The notes below the pieces were generated by a model. That model was not told the DNA's origin, ran no database searches, and was given only the letters and a program-made list of their open reading frames with translations. 64,000 bases of DNA from Nocardia nova SH22a (lineage in GTDB: Bacteria > Actinomycetota > Actinomycetes > Mycobacteriales > Mycobacteriaceae): the NCBI RefSeq assembly GCF_000523235.1, contig NZ_CP006850.1, forward strand, positions 6,882,001-6,946,000. The letters are read 5' to 3'. Shown in pieces: positions 43,641 through 52,658 of the stretch. Numbering within the stretch: the stretch's first letter is position 1; every line of letters starts with the position of its first letter. The position numbers and the translations under genes were made by a program.

Positions 43641-44102
43641 ATGCGCGACCTTTCCGAATCCCCGCGTACCCCTGCGACCAGTGGATCCCCATCCCCCGAC
43701 GATCGGTCCGCGCTCGTCCGGATCACCTACGGGATCGCGACCGCCGCGATCGTCGCAGAGGCCGCGGTCGGCGGTATCTGGGATATCGCCCGCATCCCGT
43801 TCGTCCGGGATGTGGTGGTCCATCTGGGTTATCCCACGTATTTCCTGGTACTGCTCGGCGTGTGGAAGGTGGCGGCGGCGATCGTGCTGGCGGCGCCGCG
43901 CCTGCCGCTGCTGAAGGAATGGGCCTATGCGGGAACGTTCTTCGTCTATACCGGCGCGATCGTCTCGCATCTGACCGCGGCCTATGCCCGCGGCGAGGTC
44001 GTGGTGCTGAGCGCGATGCTGATCCTGACCGTGCTCTCGTGGGCGTTGCGGCCCGCGAGCCGCTGTCTGCCGGGCCGTCAGCCCTTGCGGATGCGGTCGT
44101 AG
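43641..44102 (+). CDS. DoxX-like integral membrane protein
   Basis: 153 residues with four hydrophobic helices ([60 protein letters not shown] and [15 protein letters not shown]), the DoxX_2-like layout. DoxX-like proteins are small quinone- or redox-linked membrane proteins, often in thiol or oxidant stress genes. GGAG lies 7 nt before ATG 43641. It is divergent from an ECF41-type sigma gene and behind a matching promoter, so it is the likely target. Its last 25 bp overlap the end of convergent glgM. Confidence 0.85.
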   Translation: MRDLSESPRTPATSGSPSPDDRSALVRITYGIATAAIVAEAAVGGIWDIARIPFVRDVVVHLGYPTYFLVLLGVWKVAAAIVLAAPRLPLLKEWAYAGTFFVYTGAIVSHLTAAYARGEVVVLSAMLILTVLSWALRPASRCLPGRQPLRMRS

Positions 44103-45301
44103 AGTTCGGTGGTGCGGGCGGCGACCCGCTCCCAGCTGAATTCGGCGAGCGCCCGCTCCCGCCCGGCCGCGCCGAATCGCGCGGCCAGCGCGGCATCGGT
44201 GGCCACGGCATCGACCGTCGCCGCCAGATCCCGTTCGAAATCGCGCGGGCGCAGCGGATCGTAGGGAACCAGCCGTCCGGTCCGTCCGTCGAGCACCACC
44301 TCGGGGATTCCGCCGACATCCGAGGCGACCACCGCGGTACCGCAGGCCATCGCCTCCAGATTCACGATCCCGAGCGGCTCGTATACCGAGGGACAGATGA
44401 AAACCGTTGCGGCGGCAACGATTTGACGTACCTGCTCGGTGGGCAGCATATCGCGCACCCAGAACACCCCACCCCGTGTCGCGGCGAGTTCGCGTACCGC
44501 CTGCGCGGCCTCGGCCTCGAGCTGGGGCGTATCGGGCGCACCCGCGCACAACACCAGCTGGATCTCGGGATCGATATGGCGGGCGGCGGCCAGCAGATGG
44601 GCGACACCCTTCTGCCGGGTGATGCGGCCGACGAACGCGGCGATCGGCGCGTCGCGCGGCACCCCGAGTTCGTCGAGGACATCGCGAGCCTCGGGCACCG
44701 GACCGCCCGGGAACCAGGCGGTGCCGTCGATCCCGTTGTGCACCACATGGACTCGGGCCGGATCGATGGCCGGATAGGCTGCGAGCACATCGCGGCGCAT
44801 CCCCGCGCTCACCGCGATCACCGCGTCGGCGTTCTCCATCGCGGCCCGCTCCGACCACGACGACAACCGGTATCCGCCGCCGAGTTGTTCGGCCTTCCAC
44901 GGCCGCCGCGGCTCCAGCGAATGCGCGGTGAGCACGTGCGGAATTCCGTACAGGGTGGCGGCCAGATGTCCGGCCAGCCCGGTGTACCAGGTGTGCGAGT
45001 GCACGATGTCGACCGCGCCGACGGCATCGGCCATGCGCACCTGCGCCGACATCATCTGCAGCGCGGAATTGGCGGCGTAGAGCATGGGATCGGGCTGGTG
45101 CACGACCGCATCGCGGCGTTCGGCGCCCATGCAGTGCACCGTCACATCGCACAGCCGCCGCAATCGCGGAACCAGCTCGGTGACGTGCACCCCGGCCCCG
45201 CCGTACACCTCGGGTGGGTACTCGCGGGTCAGCATTGCGACCCGGAGCCGGCCGGGGTCCTGTGGTGGTATCGGCTCGCGGCCGCCATCCGCGACACTCA
45301 C
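44078..45301 (-). CDS. glgM: Alpha-maltose-1-phosphate synthase / glycogen synthase GlgM (GlgA)
   Basis: 407 residues, GT-B fold. [11 protein letters not shown] at the N-terminus, [14 protein letters not shown], the nucleotide-sugar site [20 protein letters not shown] and the E-x7-E acceptor [16 protein letters not shown] with catalytic Glu are visible. The actinobacterial Rv1212c enzyme condenses ADP-glucose with glucose-1-phosphate to maltose-1-phosphate for the GlgE pathway of alpha-glucan synthesis. It is divergent from glgC, which supplies ADP-glucose, with 102 bp between starts. The gene overlaps the convergent DoxX-like gene by 25 bp. Confidence 0.95.
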   Translation of the reverse strand: MSVADGGREPIPPQDPGRLRVAMLTREYPPEVYGGAGVHVTELVPRLRRLCDVTVHCMGAERRDAVVHQPDPMLYAANSALQMMSAQVRMADAVGAVDIVHSHTWYTGLAGHLAATLYGIPHVLTAHSLEPRRPWKAEQLGGGYRLSSWSERAAMENADAVIAVSAGMRRDVLAAYPAIDPARVHVVHNGIDGTAWFPGGPVPEARDVLDELGVPRDAPIAAFVGRITRQKGVAHLLAAARHIDPEIQLVLCAGAPDTPQLEAEAAQAVRELAATRGGVFWVRDMLPTEQVRQIVAAATVFICPSVYEPLGIVNLEAMACGTAVVASDVGGIPEVVLDGRTGRLVPYDPLRPRDFERDLAATVDAVATDAALAARFGAAGRERALAEFSWERVAARTTELYDRIRKG

Positions 45302-45390
45302 CGGTCCAACCTAATCCGTGTGCGCGCCGGCCACCACAGGTGGTCACCGGCGGGCCGGACCACGAGCGGACACTCCCCGGGCGGGGACGG

Positions 45391-45396
45391 TAGGTT
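45391..45396 (+). promoter_or_regulatory. Leaderless -10 box of glgC
   Basis: TAGGTT is followed by 7 nt and GTG 45404; no ribosome binding site is present. Confidence 0.55.
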
Positions 45397-45403
45397 GAAG
45401 TGC

Positions 45404-46618
45404 GTGAGGAGCCAGCCGCACGTACTCGGAGTGGTGCTAGCCGGTGGTGAGGGCAAACGACTCTTTCCCCTCACCAAGGACCGCGCGAAACCCGCGGTCC
45501 CCTTCGGGGGCGCGTATCGCCTGATCGACTTCGTCCTCTCCAATCTCGTCAACGCCGGATATCTGCGCATCTGCGTGCTCACCCAGTACAAATCGCATTC
45601 GCTCGACCGCCACATCTCCCAGACCTGGCGACTGTCCGGTTTCGGCGGCGAATACATCACTCCGGTCCCGGCCCAGCAGCGGCTGGGACCGCGCTGGTAC
45701 ACCGGCAGCGCCGACGCGATCATGCAGTCGCTGAATCTGATCTACGACGAGGACCCCGACTACATCGTGGTGTTCGGCGCCGATCACGTCTACCGCATGG
45801 ATCCCGAGCAGATGGTGGCCCATCACATCGATTCCGGGGCGGGGGTGACCGTGGCCGGGATCCGGGTGCCGCGCAGCGAGGCGAGCGCCTTCGGCTGTAT
45901 CGATTCCGACGAATCCGGCCGTATCACCGGATTCCTGGAGAAACCGGTGCATCCACCCGGCATCCCCGACGATCCGAATATGACCTTCGCCTCGATGGGC
46001 AACTACGTGTTCACCACGAAGGTGCTCGTCGACGCCATCCGCGCCGACGCCGACGATGTCGACTCCGATCACGATATGGGCGGTGACATCATCCCCGGCC
46101 TGGTCGCGCAGGGCCAGGCCGGTGTCTACGACTTCGCGAGCAACGACGTCCCCGGATCCACCGATCGCGACCGCGGATATTGGCGCGATGTGGGGACGAT
46201 CGACGCCTTCTACGCCGCGCACATGGATCTGGTGTCGGTTCATCCGATCTTCAATCTCTACAACCGGCACTGGCCCATTCGCGGCACCGCGGAAAATCTC
46301 GCACCGGCGAAATTCGCCCAGGGCGGGCTGGCCCAGGAATCGATCGTCGGGGCGGGCAGCATCCTGTCCGCGGCGACGGTGCGCAATTCGGTGCTCAGTT
46401 CGAATGTCCTCATCGAGGACGGTGCGACGGTGGAGGGCAGTGTGCTGATGCCCGGGGTGCGGATCGGGCGGGGTGCGGTGGTGCGGCGCGCGATCCTGGA
46501 CAAGAACGTGATGGTCGGCGAGGGCGAGATCATCGGCGTCGACTCCGAACGCGACCGGGAGCGGTTCGCGATCAGCAACGGCGGTGTGGTCACGGTCGGC
46601 AAGGGCGTGTGGGTCTGA
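45404..46618 (+). CDS. glgC: Glucose-1-phosphate adenylyltransferase
   Basis: 404 residues, the exact length of M. tuberculosis GlgC and colinear with it. The N-terminal nucleotidyltransferase site [20 protein letters not shown], the effector-binding LSNLVNAGY / [10 protein letters not shown] region, [10 protein letters not shown] with the metal Asp, FLEKP and the C-terminal left-handed beta-helix ([20 protein letters not shown]) are all seen. It makes ADP-glucose for glycogen and alpha-glucan. The frame is open 2.3 kb further upstream, but that stretch is the shadow of other genes; GTG 45404 fits the family start and the TAGGTT box. Confidence 0.97.
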   Translation: MRSQPHVLGVVLAGGEGKRLFPLTKDRAKPAVPFGGAYRLIDFVLSNLVNAGYLRICVLTQYKSHSLDRHISQTWRLSGFGGEYITPVPAQQRLGPRWYTGSADAIMQSLNLIYDEDPDYIVVFGADHVYRMDPEQMVAHHIDSGAGVTVAGIRVPRSEASAFGCIDSDESGRITGFLEKPVHPPGIPDDPNMTFASMGNYVFTTKVLVDAIRADADDVDSDHDMGGDIIPGLVAQGQAGVYDFASNDVPGSTDRDRGYWRDVGTIDAFYAAHMDLVSVHPIFNLYNRHWPIRGTAENLAPAKFAQGGLAQESIVGAGSILSAATVRNSVLSSNVLIEDGATVEGSVLMPGVRIGRGAVVRRAILDKNVMVGEGEIIGVDSERDRERFAISNGGVVTVGKGVWV

Positions 46619-46622
46619 CGGC

Positions 46623-46889
46623 TCAGCGGCCCGGCATGGGGTACTGCGCGGGCGGCGCGGGCTGTGTCACGCCGGGACTTTCGGGGGCGTAGCAGAAGGG
46701 GGTGCAGGTGCCCGGCGCCACGGTCGGATACCGGGACGGATCATCGAACTTGTCATTGCTGACCAGCAGCATCACCAGAAATGCCAGGAATATCGTGGCG
46801 CCGAGCGCGACCAGACCGAGGATGAGCCAGCCGCGCGGCGCAACCTCGATGAAGAGGCTGCGCTCGTACGCTCCCCGCCGATCGTACAC
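46623..46889 (-). CDS. Small single-span membrane protein with Pro-rich C-terminus
   Basis: 88 residues. An N-terminal basic segment, one membrane helix (WLILGLVALGATIFLAFLVM), then a Pro/Tyr/Cys tail (PGTCTPFCYAPESPG). A GAGG lies about 5 nt before GTG 46889. The stop lies 4 bp from the glgC stop on the other strand. No family is recognised. Confidence 0.6.
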   Translation of the reverse strand: MYDRRGAYERSLFIEVAPRGWLILGLVALGATIFLAFLVMLLVSNDKFDDPSRYPTVAPGTCTPFCYAPESPGVTQPAPPAQYPMPGR

Positions 46890-47040
46890 TCCCGCCTCGC
46901 CTTCAATCCTGCCGCACTGGCGAATTTCGTTCTACACCAATGGTATCGGCTCGGCGAGGTTCCCCGCTATCGGCAAACGCATTCCGGCCGACCCCCGCAC
47001 TGCTCGCGGGGACCGGCCGGATCACGAAATCCCGTGACCG

Positions 47041-48699
47041 TCAGCGCACGTCGCGCCTTCGCCACGCCAGCAGGCCGATTGCCGTCAGCACCGCGGCCAC
47101 GACGAGCAGGACGATCACCGGCAGCGCCCGGAAGTCCTCGGCCGGGAGCTTCGGCAGATGCCCGTAGGGGTTGAGGTCCAGAACCCATTGCGGCATACCG
47201 GATATCGACCCGAGCAGATAGACCGCCACACCGGCCGTCAGCACACCCCAGGCGGCCGGTGTCCAGCGCGGCAGCAGGCCGAACAGCAGCACGGTGATCG
47301 CGGTGAACACCCACACCGCCGGAATCTGGATCATCGCCGCTTCCAGGGCCTGCGGGAATTTCCCGCCCATATCCCCGGCGGCGATCCCGTAGGCGATCCC
47401 GCCGACGGCGCCGGAGACGAACAGCACCAGCACCGGCCCGCCGAAGGCGAACAGCAGATGTGTTGCGGCCCAGCGGATCCGGCCGACCGCACCGGTCAGG
47501 ACGGTTTCGGCGCGGTCGTCGCTCTCCTCCGCGAACATCCGCAGCGCCGCCGATATCGAATAGGCCGCCGCGGCCAGTCCGATCATCGAGTAGGCGGTGT
47601 TCAGGAAGGCCTCCTCGACCCCTTGCGACCCGCCGAGCCGCGCGATCACATCGCGGATCGCCTGACTGGATCCGATCTCGTCACCGATGCCGTGGATCAC
47701 GCTGCCGATGATCAGGCCGTAGAGCGCCAGGCCCACGGTCCAGGCCAGCAGGGTGCCGCGTTGCAGCCGCCAGGCCAGCCCCAGCGGTCCGCTCAGCAGC
47801 GCCGATCCGACCGGCGGGCCGGGGCGTTCGGCGATCAGGCCCGCACCCAGATCGCGGCGCCGCAACAGGGTGTAGGCGACCGCGATCAGGATCACCGTGG
47901 CCGCCGCGTGCAACAGCAGCACCCACCAGCGGTCCCCCGCGAACGGGCGCACCTGCAGCGACCAGCCCTGTGGGGACAGCCAGGTGAGGATGTCGGTCGG
48001 GCCGTCCCCGGCGCGCGCGTCGCCGATCGCCCGCAGCGTGAAGGTCGTGGCCAGGACCGCGAACGCGATACCGCGCGCGATCCGGGCGCCGGAACTGAGC
48101 TGCGCGGCGACGGCGGCGACCGCCGCGAAGACGATGCCCGAGGCCGCCAGCGCCGCGCCGAAGGCCAGCGATCCGTCGAACGGCACCCCCGCGGCCGCGA
48201 TGCTCAGCGCCGCGATCAGCCCGGCGACCAGGCAGGCGCCACAGGTCAGCAGCAGCGCCGCCGTGAGCGAGGCGAATCGGCCGATCCGGGTGGAGGCGAG
48301 CAGTTCCTCCCGCCCGGACTCCTCCTCGGCGCGGGTGTGCCGGATGATCGTCAGAATCGTGGCGATGCCGATCAGGCTGTAGAACATCCCGGCCTTCCAC
48401 ACGCCGGCCGCGCCGAGTGTGGTGTTGTAGATCGGCCCGTACATCGCCAGCTGCGCGGGACTCGACAGGATGGTGTGCGCGAAGTTCTGCAGATCGGCCT
48501 GCGACGAGTACAGCTTGTCGACACTCGACACGTAGACACTGCCCAGCGGTACCGACAGCAGCAGCACCCACAGCGGCAACACGATCCGGTCGCGCCGCAG
48601 ATACAGCCGCAACAGCTGTCCGGTTCCCGCGAAATCGTTTCCGCCCCGGGCGGATTCGGCGAATCCACCGTGCGGGCGCGTGATCGTGGCGGTGGTCAT
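47041..48699 (-). CDS. ABC exporter permease (Rv1217c type)
   Basis: 552 residues with about twelve hydrophobic segments in two homologous halves, such as [20 protein letters not shown] at the N-terminus and [17 protein letters not shown] near the C-terminus. This is the fused tetronasin-type ABC-2 permease found in actinobacterial drug efflux. The ATG overlaps the ATPase stop by 4 nt. With the ATPase and TetR genes upstream, it corresponds to the Rv1217c-Rv1218c exporter linked to multidrug efflux. The native substrate is unknown. Confidence 0.9.
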   Translation of the reverse strand: MTTATITRPHGGFAESARGGNDFAGTGQLLRLYLRRDRIVLPLWVLLLSVPLGSVYVSSVDKLYSSQADLQNFAHTILSSPAQLAMYGPIYNTTLGAAGVWKAGMFYSLIGIATILTIIRHTRAEEESGREELLASTRIGRFASLTAALLLTCGACLVAGLIAALSIAAAGVPFDGSLAFGAALAASGIVFAAVAAVAAQLSSGARIARGIAFAVLATTFTLRAIGDARAGDGPTDILTWLSPQGWSLQVRPFAGDRWWVLLLHAAATVILIAVAYTLLRRRDLGAGLIAERPGPPVGSALLSGPLGLAWRLQRGTLLAWTVGLALYGLIIGSVIHGIGDEIGSSQAIRDVIARLGGSQGVEEAFLNTAYSMIGLAAAAYSISAALRMFAEESDDRAETVLTGAVGRIRWAATHLLFAFGGPVLVLFVSGAVGGIAYGIAAGDMGGKFPQALEAAMIQIPAVWVFTAITVLLFGLLPRWTPAAWGVLTAGVAVYLLGSISGMPQWVLDLNPYGHLPKLPAEDFRALPVIVLLVVAAVLTAIGLLAWRRRDVR

Positions 48700-49637
48700 T
48701 TCCCGACCTCGGTGAGAGTGCGGGCGGCCGGGCGCGCGTCGGAGGCCGGATGCCCGTCGAGCGAATAGTGACGCAGGAACAGCTCTTCCAGCGTCGGCGG
48801 CTGGCTGACCAGACTACGGACACCGGCGTCGCCGAGCACCCGGATCAGCTCGCCGAGATGATCACCGTCGACCTGACAGGTGAGCGTGTGATCGGAGATG
48901 TTCACGTCCTCGACACCCTCGATGGCGCCGAGATCGCCGGGGTCGCCGGTGAGTTCGGCCTTGATCGAGGTGCGGCTCAGATGCCGCATCTCGGCCAGCG
49001 TCCCGCTCTCCACGGTGCGCCCGGCCCGGATGATCGTCACCCGATCACACAGCGCCTCGACCTCGGACAGAATGTGACTGGACAGCAGCACGGTGGCTCC
49101 CCGATCGGACGCCTCCCGCGCGCATTCGCGAAATATCTGTTCCATCAACGGATCCAGGCCCGAGGTCGGCTCGTCGAGCAGCAGCAGCCGCGCATTCGAG
49201 GAGAAGGCCGAGACGAGGGCGACCTTCTGCCGGTTGCCCTTGGAATAGGTCCGCGCCTTCTTCCGGGGATCGAGTTCGAAGCGCTCGATCAGTTCGGCGC
49301 GGCGGGTGGTGTCGATTCCGCCGCGCATCCGGGCCAGCAGATCGATGGTCTCCCCGCCCGACAGCGAGGGCCACAGCGTGACATCGCCGGGCACATAGGC
49401 GATATCGCGATGCAGCGGCACCGCGTCGGTCCACGGATCGCGGCCGAGAACCGTCACCTCCCCCGACGTCCGGGCCAGAATGCCCAGCAGGACGCGGATG
49501 GTCGTCGACTTACCGGCACCGTTGGGGCCCAGGAAGCCGTGCACCTCTCCTTCGGCGACCTCCAGATCGAGGCCGTCCAGGGCGTGTACCGATCCGAAAT
49601 GCTTGTGCAGCTTCCGGACCTCGATTGCCGATGACAT
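48696..49637 (-). CDS. ABC exporter ATPase (Rv1218c type)
   Basis: 313 residues. Walker [11 protein letters not shown]-loop region YVPGDVTLW, signature [11 protein letters not shown] (ABC signature variant), Walker [14 protein letters not shown] and H-loop [13 protein letters not shown] are all present, followed by a DUF-type C-terminal extension. It powers the overlapping permease. ATG 49637 has AAAGGAG 6 nt upstream. The 94 bp before it hold two hairpins, which may attenuate read-through from the TetR gene. Confidence 0.94.
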   Translation of the reverse strand: MSSAIEVRKLHKHFGSVHALDGLDLEVAEGEVHGFLGPNGAGKSTTIRVLLGILARTSGEVTVLGRDPWTDAVPLHRDIAYVPGDVTLWPSLSGGETIDLLARMRGGIDTTRRAELIERFELDPRKKARTYSKGNRQKVALVSAFSSNARLLLLDEPTSGLDPLMEQIFRECAREASDRGATVLLSSHILSEVEALCDRVTIIRAGRTVESGTLAEMRHLSRTSIKAELTGDPGDLGAIEGVEDVNISDHTLTCQVDGDHLGELIRVLGDAGVRSLVSQPPTLEELFLRHYSLDGHPASDARPAARTLTEVGK

Positions 49638-49653
49638 CGAAACTCCTTTGTAT

Positions 49654-49713
49654 GTGGGACACCCACACCCGGTCGCACCGATGAGAGGGCTGCGCATGGT
49701 GTCTCATCGGTGC
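49654..49713 (-). promoter_or_regulatory. Paired hairpins between TetR and ABC genes
   Basis: GCACCGATGAGA (49675-49686) and TCTCATCGGTGC (49702-49713) form a perfect 12-bp stem with a 15-nt loop. GTGGG/CCCAC (49654-49666) form a small second stem nearer the ATPase start. Attenuator or operator roles are possible. Confidence 0.5.
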
Positions 49714-49731
49714 TCCAGGTGAGATCGGGAT

Positions 49732-50385
49732 TCACCGTTCGGCGAGCAACGAATCCAGCAACGTCGAGTCGGTGAACAAACCGTGGGTGTTGACTTCGAT
49801 CGCCGGCAGCATCATCTGGTCGGCGTACTCACGCAATGCTTTTCGAAAGTCGAGGTTTCCCTCGTTCCTGGCCGCGTGCAGCTGCAGGAAGAAGAAGAAT
49901 CCGCCGCCGTTCTGCACGGCCATGTAGTTCGCCGTCGCCGCCAGGTCGGCGGGGCGGCGCAGCGTCCCGGCATCGATGCCGATCTGCAGATAGGTCTGCA
50001 CGTCCTGGCGCATCTGATCGAACAGGGTGGCCATGAGAGTCCCGCCTGCCTGGAAGCTGCGCATCAGATACGCGATGTACGGCGCGTACTCCTCGATCTC
50101 GGCGAGCGCCCGCAACGTCGCGTTCGGCGTCGGGTGCTGGACATGTTCCGTCTTCGCCGCCCGGATGACCGAGCGCACATGGTCGTCACATGCCTCACGC
50201 AGCCCGTCCTTGGAGCCGAAGTGATGGTTCACGAGTCCGGGTGAGACGCCCGCCGCCTTGGCGATGGCCCGCACGCCGACCCCGAACCCCTCGTCCCCGA
50301 AGACGACGATCGCCGCCTCCCGAATCCGGGCGGGCGTGCTCAGATCCGAGGCGGATCCTTCCGGTACGGCTGCTCCTTTAAACAC
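49732..50385 (-). CDS. TetR-family repressor of the ABC exporter (Rv1219c / RaaS type)
   Basis: 217 residues. The HTH reads GVGVRAIAKAAGVSPGLVNH followed by HFGSKDGLRE. The ligand domain (EYAPYIAYLMRSFQAGGTLM, AVQNGGGFFFFLQLHAARNE) resembles Rv1219c. The GTG at 50385 is the only in-frame start near the HTH; no ribosome binding site precedes it, so the transcript may be leaderless. It is transcribed ahead of the ATPase and permease. Two tandem 15-bp repeats overlap and precede the start, a probable operator. Confidence 0.9.
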   Translation of the reverse strand: MFKGAAVPEGSASDLSTPARIREAAIVVFGDEGFGVGVRAIAKAAGVSPGLVNHHFGSKDGLREACDDHVRSVIRAAKTEHVQHPTPNATLRALAEIEEYAPYIAYLMRSFQAGGTLMATLFDQMRQDVQTYLQIGIDAGTLRRPADLAATANYMAVQNGGGFFFFLQLHAARNEGNLDFRKALREYADQMMLPAIEVNTHGLFTDSTLLDSLLAER

Positions 50386-50414
50386 ATGTTCAATATACTA
50401 AACACTCGTTCAAT
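50380..50414. promoter_or_regulatory. Tandem operator repeats at the TetR (Rv1219c-type) start
   Basis: AAACACATGTTCAAT (50380-50394) and AAACACTCGTTCAAT (50400-50414) are 13/15 identical with a 20-bp period, two helical turns. Each contains an AAC...GTT dyad. The position at the start codon suggests autorepression. Confidence 0.75.
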
Positions 50415-50520
50415 CCGCACGCAAGACTTCGCCACCATCTCCGAAAAAATTGTCGAAAGCGCAGGTGGAAGCGCTCGATCAGCCCGTCCGGGGGCGGCGT
50501 CCTGCTCGAGGTGCCGGGTC

Positions 50521-51168
50521 TCAGCCGCGCGAAGCGCAGAGCAGTCCGTCACCGACCGGGATCAGCACGCTCGTCAGATCCGGATCCTCGGCCACCATCC
50601 GGGTCGCCGTTCGCACGGCCTGGGTCGCCGGGTCACGCTGCGCCGGATCCGGCACCCGTCCCCCCAGCAGGGCGTTGTACATCAGCAGCGCCCCGCCCTC
50701 GCGCAGCAACCGGACGGCCTGTTCGACGTACTGCGGCTGCTCGAGCGGCGCGGCATCGATGAAGACCAGGTCGTAGGTGTCGTCGGCGAGTCGTGGCAGC
50801 ACATCCAGGGCGCGGCCGGCGATCAGCCGGGTGCGCGCCGGGGCGATATCGGCGGTGCGGAACGCGTCCTTGGCCGCGCGCTGATGTTCCGGTTCCCAGT
50901 CGATCGTGGTCAGTGTGCCGTCCTCGCGCATACCGTCCAGCAGCCACAGCCCGCTGATTCCGGCGCCGGTCCCCACCTCCACGACGGCGCGTGCGCCGAG
51001 CAGCTGGGCATACATGCTGAGCAGGGCTCCCACCGATGGCGGTACCGGCGGCACGCCCAGTTCGGTGGCCCGCTCCCGCGCGGCGATCAGGATCTCGTCC
51101 TCGACCACGGATTCCTCCACGTAGGCGAGGTTGCGCTGCAGGGCCGATGCCGCTGGGATGTGGCTCAC
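50521..51168 (-). CDS. O-methyltransferase (Rv1220c type)
   Basis: 215 residues, the size of Rv1220c. The class I SAM fold of the catechol-O-methyltransferase-like family is clear: [19 protein letters not shown] (motif I), [38 protein letters not shown] (metal Asp region) and [15 protein letters not shown]. The substrate is unknown. GTG 51168 lies 7 nt after a TAGCCT box and matches the expected length. It is divergent from sigE, as in M. tuberculosis. Confidence 0.92.
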   Translation of the reverse strand: MSHIPAASALQRNLAYVEESVVEDEILIAARERATELGVPPVPPSVGALLSMYAQLLGARAVVEVGTGAGISGLWLLDGMREDGTLTTIDWEPEHQRAAKDAFRTADIAPARTRLIAGRALDVLPRLADDTYDLVFIDAAPLEQPQYVEQAVRLLREGGALLMYNALLGGRVPDPAQRDPATQAVRTATRMVAEDPDLTSVLIPVGDGLLCASRG

Positions 51169-51175
51169 GAATACG

Positions 51176-51181
51176 AGGCTA
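51176..51181 (-). promoter_or_regulatory. Leaderless -10 box of the O-methyltransferase gene
   Basis: On the minus strand TAGCCT is followed by 7 nt and GTG 51168. Confidence 0.55.
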
Positions 51182-51317
51182 ACGGCGTGGCAGTCCAGGG
51201 GCGCGACGACCGCCGGTGTTTTTCTCAGGTGTCCCTCAGCCTCCCCATACCACCGGCACATCGGGAACCGCCAGAGTAATGACCAAGCAAGGGCCGGCCG
51301 ACCGCCGGACGGCGCCC

Positions 51318-51344
51318 GGGAACACCTGACCCAGGTCATGGGTT
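51318..51344 (+). promoter_or_regulatory. ECF-type promoter (SigE/SigH class) upstream of sigE
   Basis: GGGAAC (51318-51323), 18 nt, then GTT (51342-51344) matches the GGAAC-N-GTT architecture of mycobacterial SigE/SigH promoters. It lies 30 bp before the sigE frame, suggesting autoregulation or SigH input. Confidence 0.65.
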
Positions 51345-51374
51345 GTACCCGGTACGCGACGACCACCACTCGTC

Positions 51375-52199
51375 GTGCGCCTGCCACGGTCCCGAGTAGG
51401 AGGTCACCCCATCCACAAGGTCGATGCGGCGCGTGAACACGCCACCCTGCCCGAGTCGAGTCTGCCGATCGGCGTCTCGGCAGATTACGAGCTGCCCGGC
51501 GCGTCCCGGCGCGATGTGATCGTCGGCACCGAATTCGACGATACCGAAACAGCGCCGGTGCGCGATGAAACCATTGTGGACGACAACGTCGCGAACGATG
51601 CCGTTGCCGCCGAGGACGACGAACTCAGCGGCACCGCCGCCTTCGACGCCACCGGCGACCGCACCATGATGCCGTCGTGGGACGAACTGGTCCGTGAGCA
51701 CGCGGACCGGGTCTACCGGCTCGCCTATCGCCTCACCGGTGATCCCCAGGACGCCGAGGATCTGACCCAGGAGACGTTCATCCGGGTCTTCCGTTCCCTG
51801 CAGAACTACCAGCCCGGCACGTTCGAGGGCTGGCTGCACCGGATCACCACGAACCTGTTCCTGGACATGGTCCGCCGGCGCAATCGCATCCGGATGGAAG
51901 CGCTGCCCGAGGACTACGACCGGGTGCCGTCCGAGGGGCCCGGGCCCGAGCAGGTCTATCACGATGCCCGGCTGGATCCGGATCTGCAGCGTGCGCTGGA
52001 TTCGCTGGCCCCGGAATTCCGTGCCGCCGTCGTGCTGTGCGATATCGAGGGTCTGTCGTACGAGGAGATCGGCGCTACCCTCGGAGTGAAACTGGGTACC
52101 GTGCGCAGCCGTATCCATCGTGGCCGTCAGGCATTGCGGGAGTACCTTGCGCATAATGGTTCTCAGCAGCGGTCCGCCGCTGAGGAAAAGGTCGGGTAA
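51375..52199 (+). CDS. sigE: ECF RNA polymerase sigma factor SigE
   Basis: 274 residues as drawn; from [20 protein letters not shown] onward it is nearly identical to M. tuberculosis SigE (Rv1221). Region 2 is [20 protein letters not shown] with [20 protein letters not shown], and region 4 is [33 protein letters not shown] without its gap. SigE answers envelope, heat and oxidative stress and is held by RseA. The start is uncertain: GTG 51375 has no ribosome binding site, whereas AGGAGG (51398-51403) sits 7 nt before an in-frame ATC at 51411. SigE of M. tuberculosis also uses several starts. Confidence 0.94.
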   Translation: MRLPRSRVGGHPIHKVDAAREHATLPESSLPIGVSADYELPGASRRDVIVGTEFDDTETAPVRDETIVDDNVANDAVAAEDDELSGTAAFDATGDRTMMPSWDELVREHADRVYRLAYRLTGDPQDAEDLTQETFIRVFRSLQNYQPGTFEGWLHRITTNLFLDMVRRRNRIRMEALPEDYDRVPSEGPGPEQVYHDARLDPDLQRALDSLAPEFRAAVVLCDIEGLSYEEIGATLGVKLGTVRSRIHRGRQALREYLAHNGSQQRSAAEEKVG

Positions 52200-52268
52200 C
52201 AGCGGTCGCGACGCCGTGGCGGTTACTGCCCGGCGAAGCTGTAGTCCGTCGGAAGGGTGTGCATCCGT

Positions 52269-52658
52269 ATGACTGGCGAGGGTCGTTTCGCCCCCACCGA
52301 ACACCTGGCCAGTGAGGCCGTCGTCGCATATGTCGACGGCGAGCTGAGAATGAACGCCTATCTGCGCGCGGCCGAACATCTTTCCCGCTGCCCGGAATGC
52401 GCGGCCGAGGTCGAGGCCCAGCAGCAGGCCCGGGTGGCATTGCGCCGAGCGGCCCAGATGCAGATTTCCGCGCCCACCGATCTCCAGGACACCCTGAGCC
52501 GAATACCGTTGGCCGACCTCACCGGAAGTAGCACCGAAAATATGTCGCGAGGCGCGAGTTTCCTCGGCCTGCGGACGGATTCATTCCGTTTCGCCTCCTC
52601 CTCGAATCGAGAAATCGGATTCGAGAGCAGGCGGTGGACGGGATGGTGGCGCAAGTAG
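52269..52658 (+). CDS. rseA: Zinc-binding anti-sigma factor RseA
   Basis: 129 residues. The N-terminal ZAS domain is TEHLASEAVVAYVDGELRMN followed by LRAAEHLSRCPECAAEVEAQ, with the HxxxCxxC zinc motif. The rest is a soluble tail ending WTGWWRK, with no membrane span, as in Rv1222. It binds SigE and is released by thiol oxidation or by PknB-dependent proteolysis in mycobacteria. ATG 52269 is preferred to GTG 52257; GGAAGGG lies 11 nt before it. The 3' end overlaps htrA by 25 bp. Confidence 0.92.
   Translation: MTGEGRFAPTEHLASEAVVAYVDGELRMNAYLRAAEHLSRCPECAAEVEAQQQARVALRRAAQMQISAPTDLQDTLSRIPLADLTGSSTENMSRGASFLGLRTDSFRFASSSNREIGFESRRWTGWWRK

Noticed and set aside
43097..46618. A 1,173-codon open frame ending in glgC
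   Set aside because: Only the last 404 codons match GlgC. The first 2.3 kb are the antisense shadow of the ECF sigma factor, glgM and the DoxX region.
51423..51518. Short upstream open frame (ATG 51423) overlapping the sigE start
   Set aside because: AGGAGG is 19 nt away, too far for good initiation, and the peptide has no recognisable character.
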